64,000 nucleotides of DNA, from NCBI GenBank assembly GCA_002633005.1, contig NMRA01000062.1, positions 789,981-853,980 on the forward strand, given 5' to 3'. The notes beneath the pieces were generated by a model that was not told the origin of the DNA, made no database searches, and saw only the letters and a program-made list of their open reading frames with translations. The translations under genes and the position numbers were made by a program. This stretch comes from Phoronis australis (taxonomy: Eukaryota; Phoronida; Phoronidae). Below are positions 57,348 through 64,000 of this stretch, in pieces. Each line of letters opens with the position of its first letter. Position 1 is the stretch's first letter.

Positions 57348-60300
57348 ATGTGGAAATACCTGTGGTGTTTAGGAGTCGTTTTGGTTTTCCAACATGGATG
57401 CCGTGTCGTCGACTGCCAACAAGGGGACTACAACCGTGCTCTTACTGACGGCGGTTTGCATAGTAACGATCGCTGTGAACCGATCACCATACCTTTATGT
57501 CGAGAGATTGAATACAACATGACCATCATGCCGAATCTACTCAATCATCAAAAACAGGTGTGAATTTTGTCTGTGAAACAAAAGTCGCCATTCAATTATA
57601 TCGTCTGTCGCCATATCTGGGTCATTTCCGATTTGAATGAGGTAGCAAGTTATAATGATGAATCGGTTTCTCAAGTATGATGCTAGTTGTTTGCTTCCAA
57701 AGTTTGGGAACTATCACGAGGTTTTTGTTTTGAAATTTTTAAGACAACCAAATGTCCTCTTGTGTTTTCAATTCAATCGGAGGGTAGGCCTATTGTTTTT
57801 AATTTAAGTTAAAGTGGGCTTTTGATTTAGACCAATCACTTACCAATATGAAATTGGTCAAAATGTGTTTCTTGCAGAGATGAGATGTGATTTATTTGAA
57901 AGTATGATTATTGTATATTTCAGTAATTTGAAAGAATTTTGTATTAATGGTCAAAAATATTCTTGGACTTGGGAGTGAAATTTGTGACATTCTAGGCTGA
58001 TTGAGCAAGGCCTATGGCTAAAAGGCTAAACCTTAGCAGATATTTCCATGATAATAGTTTTTAAAAAATGGTGTTGATTTTGTGTAGTTAATATTTATAT
58101 TTCATCTAATCATCTTTCGCAGATTTTTAGATCTTTCATGCTTCTGGCCCCTCAGATATGACAGATCTCGAATTACTGGTATCAAATGCCACTATCTAGT
58201 TTGGATCCAGCTTACAAACCTAGTCTACCTATCTAATTGAGTTATTTCCAAGAATTAACATGATAAGGTTATAGCTATCATTGTGTCAAATCTCTAGCTT
58301 ACTACAATGTTGCGTTGGTGTCTAATATTGGATTTATCAACTCTCCTTGTAACACAAGTCATGCGGCTTTTTCTTGATTCCATTTGGATGTTGCCTTTGA
58401 GAAATGTTTTTCTCTGCAGTCATTTGATGGGAATCATTTTCTGTTTTTAATAAGTTAAGCGTTAGCTTGTTTGTATTTGTAGGTCAAGTAAAATAAATTT
58501 GGTGCAAATCTCATTAGAGTCTATGGTCCTCACAGAGACCTAATGAGATTATAAGCAATAATTATAGACACAGAAGTTTGGGATTAATTTGGACTAATTA
58601 GTTTATCATTCAGTAGTGGCGCTTCCAGATTTAAAGCTACATACTTACATCTGAGGTTGGTTGATATGGTGGCTAGTATTCAAATTGAACAATTTTTGTG
58701 TTTGTTTTATGTCAACATGAATCAGGAGCTTTGACCTTGTCGTTTTTGTACAAAACAATATCTCAAAACTGCATGTCTTTACATTCGCTAACAATATTTA
58801 TGGATCAGATTTCCAGAGACGCTGATTCAATTTTTTTCATGATTATTTGAGAACGAAATATCGCATTGTATACAAAATTGAGGTCAGGCATGTATCTGTG
58901 ACTATGTGTTTACAATGCATGACACAGGCAAAAATGTCCGCTGGAAAGTACGATTGACTGCGTACTTGCTTCGTGTATTCCCGGATTTGAGCTCGTAAAC
59001 GGTGCTGACCAACCGACCAGTGCAAAAAAATGATGAACGTACGCTTTGCTCCCATATGGATGACACAATTGGGATCAATTTTCTACTCATATTTTAATTT
59101 TTTCACTCGTATTTTCTAGCTTAAACTTACTTTTGCCGAGCCCTGATTTTAGCAAAATTTGAACATGCATATGAGATTAATATTTGGAAAATTAACTGAA
59201 CACCCTCTAGATGAACATTTGTTCATTTTGTTCATAGGCATTTGCCTTAACAGCCATGCACCCTGCTGCTGGCTTCATCTCTTTCTTGACCCTGGTTTTG
59301 TCTACAAACAGATGTTTCACACACCTGTGGCCAATCCTTGTTGGATTACCACCAACTGCTGTGTTGTGTGTGACATGACCTAGTTAATGGACCATGCATA
59401 AATACATGTTTAGGCAACCAAGTGGAACATAAGATAATTAGTGTCATCTGTTGTCAGATTGCCATAATAATCCGGACAATTTGTAACAGATTTTGTAATG
59501 CTGACTGAAAAACCTTGTGTGCGCACTGATTTTTTACCATAGGACATCCCTACGGTGTTTTAACCACTGTCTACAATGTATTGTACCAGCTTCTAGCTCC
59601 CAATTGGCTTCAGCTTGACTAAAATACATTCAGGTTTCTGTCTTGATTTCCTTATTTGGAAAAGTTAAGTGAGTTGACTAGCTCGATAAATGTTGTTATT
59701 TTCGCATTCAAAAAGTCTATGAAATACGTAAAATACCATTTGTTGTTTTAGTTTTAGTGTTATTCTCAGGGCCCTCGTTACCTTCTTATGGAGCACTCTT
59801 TGGTTGAGCTTTCCAGGACTCAAATAATGTACCTTGTGCTGTTGAAGTGCTAGCGTGATGGGCATTTAAGTGTTTTTTTTACTGGCACAAAACTTGATAT
59901 TATTTACTAACGTGAAAGCAATTGCCCATGTGACTGGTTACTGGTATCGTTTAATTTTCTTTGTTTGACTAATTTGTCTGACACTAATTGCATATTGTTT
60001 GCGGAAAAAGTGTGTTATTTTACAGCAGGGCTTTATCGTGGGTTTTGAAAATAGGTTGTCCAAAATGGGGTTCCCAATATTCCAGGGCGTCCATGGTTCC
60101 AACGACTCGTTACTCCCACTCTGTTCACCACCAATCCTCCGCAACACACACACTGAGTTTTTTCACAAAATAATGCGCAGACCAACGGTTTTACATCTAA
60201 GTTTGCGAAACTTCCCTCTGTAGTGAGCTTTTTTACTCAAATAAACTGTGTAGACCAAGACTTTTACATCTAAGTTCACGAAAACAGCCACGTAGTGATA

Positions 60301-61508
60301 TTGATTGAACGATGAGTGCACTATGTTTTTGGTGATCTCGGGTCAAACTGATGTTATAAAGTTTATCATATCATCTTAGCTAGCTTTAATATTCTGTAAA
60401 ATGAGTCATCAGAGCTGCAGTTACAAAACAAGAAAAATGTCAACAGGAGTCATTGCTGTTCCATATTAAAACCTTAAAACGAACATTGAAAAGCATGAAA
60501 CGGGCGCAAAATCAAAACATTTAAATGGGCATATTCTTCTGGCACAATATAGTGTTAAAATAATGACATCTATTTCGCTTTTGATGTTTTTTAAAAAAGA
60601 TGCAAATCATGAAATTACAGCTCTGAAATACCAGTTTGAAGTTACACTAAGATGTGACCCCTATATAAAGTAATGAACTATACTGGGAACATAGCCAGAA
60701 GTGGAAGAACCTGGCAACCAAAGGTGCTAATTCTTGAAAGGTGTTGGATACCTAGTTTGAACATGGCAACATTGTTAATGTACATACAAATTATATATTT
60801 ATTCCTGATTTGAGAGCCAGCACTGTGAATTCACTTCTCTCTTCAGCTATGTCTCTACTCTAGGCTTGTTAGTAATCATTATAGTCATTGTGTGTGTTCA
60901 CGGGTGAGAAACAACATGACCGCCGTGGATTGAAACCGCATATTGTCCGGCGGTCATGTTCAGTCCCCGGCGGTCCTGTTTTTTGGTGGGGCGGTCATGT
61001 TTTTAGGTGCGTCAGTCCCATTTTCTGGTGCGACGGTCCCATTTGATCCCCGGAGGTCCAGTTTTGGGTGAGGCGGTCCGATTTAAGATGACCGGCGGTC
61101 ATGTTGTTTCTCACCCGTGGTGTTCAAACTTGAAAGTTTCCGATTGACAGTGGGCGTCCAATTGAATGCCTTGGCACTAATCTGGACGCCCTGGTATGGA
61201 AGCTCAGGACGTACCCTGCCCTAAAGGCCTGTTTCATTGGTGCATCATTGAGTTTTCCTGTGCATTTGCTGTCTGCTAAGCTCACAACATAAAATGTGCC
61301 CAACTCTCAGTTGACCTTTGTACTAGACTTTGCTCTTTAACCTTTCAGGAGGATGCTGGTCTTGAAGTTCACCAATTTTACCCCCTTGTTAAAGTACAGT
61401 GCAGTTCCTACCTGAAATTCTTCCTCTGTGCCACTTACGTACCTGTGTGTACCATGATGGAAAGAGCTATCCCACCGTGCAGAGAGCTTTGTGTTAGTGC
61501 CCGCAATG
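57348..61508 (+). CDS. Frizzled 1/2/7-like Wnt receptor, first two coding exons (partial)
   Basis: Exon 1 (57348-57557, 70 codons) starts with a signal peptide ([17 protein letters not shown]) and enters the Frizzled cysteine-rich domain with [20 protein letters not shown] and PNLLNHQKQ. After a phase-0 intron, exon 2 (61349-61508) continues [31 protein letters not shown] and IPPCRELC, and ends at a phase-1 donor (AATG then GTATGT). Eight of the ten domain cysteines are visible. [18 protein letters not shown] is characteristic of the FZD1/2/7 subfamily. The domain binds Wnt lipid outside the cell. The rest of the domain, the linker and the seven-helix region were not found and should lie beyond the window. 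The start is the first ATG before the signal peptide. Confidence 0.94.
57558..61348 (+). other. first intron of the Frizzled gene
   Basis: This 3.8-kb, AT-rich intron lies within the cysteine-rich domain. It carries one GC-rich inverted-repeat element (60899-61119). Chance frames occur at 58843-59090, 59665-59865 and 59938-60223. Confidence 0.75.
60899..61119. mobile_element. GC-rich MITE with 26-bp perfect terminal inverted repeats
   Basis: CACGGGTGAGAAACAACATG followed by ACCGCC at 60899-60924 is matched exactly in inverted form at 61094-61119. The flanks carry GTGTT directly on both sides, or GTGTTCA if the ends are taken as CGGGTGAG. The interior is a run of about six imperfect (G)CGGTC(C/A)(T/C)(G/A)TTT units separated by GGTG or CCCC words. 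The GC content is strikingly higher than in the surrounding intron. Confidence 0.85.
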
Positions 61509-61796
61509 GTATGTATAACAAATTTTGGGCGTGAGTTGTATGTATCATTGATTCCAGTCATTCAAATAGTTTTGAGTCTCCTCTGATTTACTGGGTTTTG
61601 ATGTCTGTATATTGGACAGTTCCAATCTTGTCATGTCAAATCACAATTCGTGTTATGGCCTCACTCAAGGCAATGGCGTGCTTCTTGCCCTTGAGTCTGC
61701 ATTCCCTAGATGCAAGAATCGCGTAAGGTAACCTATGATTACTCAAAATACTGCCTGTGACTGGCGAGTGTTTCGCGAGGGCAATAGTCTCATTGA

Positions 61797-61883
61797 TATA
61801 ACCTGCCCATATTTTGAAAACCAGTTTGATGCCGGTTATTCAGTAGAGAAAAGTGGTTCTCAAAATTTGGGCACCTTTTGCGA
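61797..61883 (+). mobile_element. GATATAACATGCC MITE, copy 1
   Basis: Sequence GATATAACCTGCCCATATTT, TTGAAAACCAGTTTGATGCC, GGTTATT and GTGGTTCTCAAAATTTGGGC. It matches the reverse complement of the copy at 62281-62376 almost throughout. Confidence 0.7.
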
Positions 61884-62280
61884 GTATACTCTGGACTTTA
61901 CTAAAGTACCCTAGCTAAATAGTGTCCATTGAAGTGATTGGTAGGTGGGATTGCAATGTTGACTAATGGCGTCGAATTCCCTGGCTCCGTTCCTTAACGG
62001 AAGCCAGCCCCATTGTTTGTGGTGTGAGGAGGTTGTCTTAGTTTGACTGGTATTCCTAAATAAAGGTCTGGTTAGTCATTGTTGCTGATATTTGTTCTTG
62101 TCTTGTGCCCTAAAAGAAATCGCAAAATTTTGTGTACTGTTTGTTATAGTACTGAGTTGCATTCCATCAAGTTAAATGTTTGTGAGTTTGTCAAGGTCGA
62201 GCAAGTGATCGAGATATGATCATGAATCATAGGCGAAGCTTGTGATCTCAATAGCCTTCACCCACATGTGGGTAATAGTT

Positions 62281-62376
62281 GGATATAACATGCCGGCACC
62301 TAGAGGAACCAGTTTTCTCCCCTTAATAACGGGCATCAAACTGGTTCTCAAAATATGGGCATGTTATATCCGACCA
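62281..62376 (-). mobile_element. GATATAACATGCC MITE, copy 2
   Basis: Termini GGATATAACATGCC and GGCATGTTATATCC form a perfect 14-bp inverted repeat. Inside, GAACCAGTTTTC and AAACTGGTTCTC are a second inverted pair around CTTAATAACGGGCATC, so the whole element can fold into a hairpin. Confidence 0.75.
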
Positions 62377-62934
62377 TTGACTGCATGCATCTTGTTTATG
62401 AACCCCCTGGTGATAACCTTTTGAAACTGTTGATGCATTTCTGTCCCTTGATTGGATTTCAGTGAAATTTTTCCCCATCTCATTCTTAGACGATTTGTCT
62501 TCATGTCACATTATGTGTCCACAGTAACGTCAGCTGACAGTCCACCTGTTGTTAACTGTTTATGGTGCACACAGTTACAAGTCATTCTTCTTTATCAGTG
62601 AGATGATGCCTCCCTTGAAAACTCTGCTTTACATTGCTTTGTGCTTCCACTTCAACACTTACCGTAGTGAGTGGATAGTGCTGATTGAAAGTGCAATGAA
62701 ATGGTTCTTGAGCTGTGCAAAGCTGAAATGTTTGATGATGCACAAAGGATATGGTGTTAGTTATTCTTTGTCACAGTGTCAATAATTGCCCATGCCCTTG
62801 AGAGTTGCCTTTGTGCTGATTCTAATATGATAGCAAACTTTTGCAAACTGCCAGGCGCACTTGCTCTTACGTAGCAGTATATGAACACCAAGAATAACAA
62901 CTGTCTTACTTATAAATAACATGTAGGCGTATTA

Positions 62935-64000
62935 TGCCTTCACTCCAGTCCAGCATCTGCTGCTCTATCTCCAAAACCCTTTGGTGTATGTTCATGAAAT
63001 TTTGCACGTGTGTTCCTTTCATGGATGGGATGACGTGAGCGAGTGAACTTTCGGACGGATTTGGCTACCGGTGTGCCCCTTAGTGGCAATTTTAGTGTAT
63101 GTTTACCTATGGCTGTATCTAAATTATGATGCAATGTGTTTGATATGAAGTTGAACAACAGACGACAATTTGTGGACGGATCCAATGAATGTTGTGCTCC
63201 TAGTGGCAATTTCAGTTTTTTTCCATTTTCTTCTGTTTATCTGAAGTTCTTTGACAGATTTTTAAGAAATTTGGCAAGTAGCTTTCTATTTAAGAAATGA
63301 AGACATGTTTCCACTATCGGATGGATTCATCATATTTTGCGCCATCTAGTGGCCATTTTTACTGTTTTCTAGACTGGTTTTGGCATCTGCCCCTTTATCA
63401 GCAAACCACTTTAAGGATGATTTTGAAAATTGCTGTTTATGTTTCTACTGTGATGAGTACAGCTGATGATGATTTTCGGATTACTCAAACTACTGCGGCA
63501 CCTCCTGCCAGGAGGTTCCTGGTGGCAGTTTTTTACTTCTATGGCTGTATCTTCCAAACCTTCTGCAGGATCTTTATTAAATTTGGCAAGTGCATATATG
63601 TGAAGTTGACAACAGACAACGATGGAGGGATCCCACTACTGCTGTGCCCCCTAGTGGCAATTTTGTTTAGTTGTTCTCTATCTTTCAAACTCCATGGCAG
63701 ATTTTTGTGAATTTTAATTAATAGGTTTCTATTGAAGAGATAGATTCGATGTATAGCGGTCATATTTATTATGAAATTTGGCAAAAAGGTTTCTGTTAAG
63801 GATAGGATGTTCGGTGGCTATTTTAAAAGTTTTTGATAACATTTTTGACATCACTCTCTCTATCCACCAAACCGCTTGGAAGGATTCCTATTAAAATTTT
63901 GTGAAATATTCCTGATCAGAAGACTGAGGCTGACGTAGATTTTTGTGATGGGTTAGATGTATTCTGCACCAACTAAAGGCCATGTGATTATTTTTAGTCT
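62935..64000 (+). repeat. degenerate tandem array of about 150-bp units with CTCF-like words
   Basis: A unit built of AAATTTGGCAAG, GGTTTCTATT, a GATGGATTC-like word, a GTGCCCCCTAGTGGCAATTTT-like word and a CTCCA-GGCAGATTTTT-like word recurs irregularly. The TAGTGGC-like word occurs at about 63083, 63203, 63348, 63521, 63654, 63812 and 63975, with spacings of about 120-175 bp. The array runs off the end of the window. The 137-codon frame at 63297-63710 lies inside it and is not called a gene. Confidence 0.7.

Larger units (their letters stand above)
61509..62934 (+). other. second Frizzled intron, 5' part, with two related short MITEs
   Basis: No further Frizzled exon was found. Two copies of a palindromic element of about 90 bp lie at 61797-61883 and 62281-62376 in opposite orientation. 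Confidence 0.6.

Noticed and set aside
63297-63710. 137-codon plus-strand frame as a further Frizzled exon
   Set aside because: It lies in a degenerate tandem array and lacks the expected remaining cysteines and linker of the Frizzled domain.

Overview
This is a eukaryotic, animal genomic window. Genes are split by introns with GT/AG junctions, intergenic DNA is AT-rich and full of decayed transposons, and there is one assembly gap (63 N at 19191-19253). The gene set (a Frizzled 1/2/7-like receptor, two Shisa/CYYR1-like membrane proteins, a class A receptor, a divergent actin) suggests an invertebrate deuterostome. A hemichordate is my best guess, but a cephalochordate or lophotrochozoan is not excluded from sequence reading alone.

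Layout. 0.6-6.5 kb: a large foldback element with about 440-bp inverted arms. It encloses a second inverted-repeat element and carries remnants of one uncharacterised transposon-borne protein family on both strands. 7-14 kb: no supported gene, one tRNA-derived SINE. 14.4-17.9 kb (-): a two-exon rhodopsin-class receptor. 18.4-19 kb (-): LINE 3' end. 21.9-28.2 kb (-): a complete five-exon divergent actin whose four introns sit at classical actin positions. 28.9-30.2 kb: tyrosine-recombinase pseudogene and a second LINE 3' end. 31.2-31.6 kb: 28-bp minisatellite. 32.2-40.9 kb and 43.7-49.8 kb (-): two tandem, exon-for-exon matching Shisa/CYYR1-like genes. 50-56 kb: repeats and a SINE. 57.3 kb to past the end (+): the 5' part of a Frizzled gene, with the Wnt-binding domain split by a 3.8-kb intron. 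The last kilobase is a degenerate tandem array carrying CTCF-like motifs.

The genes form no operon or shared pathway, although Shisa proteins and Frizzled receptors are both linked to Wnt signalling in vertebrates. The two Shisa-like genes are a clear local duplication with a Tyr/Arg/Ser repeat that has expanded in one copy. The best candidates for something undescribed are the nested foldback element with its protein family, the Tyr-Arg-Ser domain in the Shisa-like pair, the actin with altered nucleotide-pocket and D-loop residues, and several small inverted-repeat elements recognisable from multiple copies in the window.
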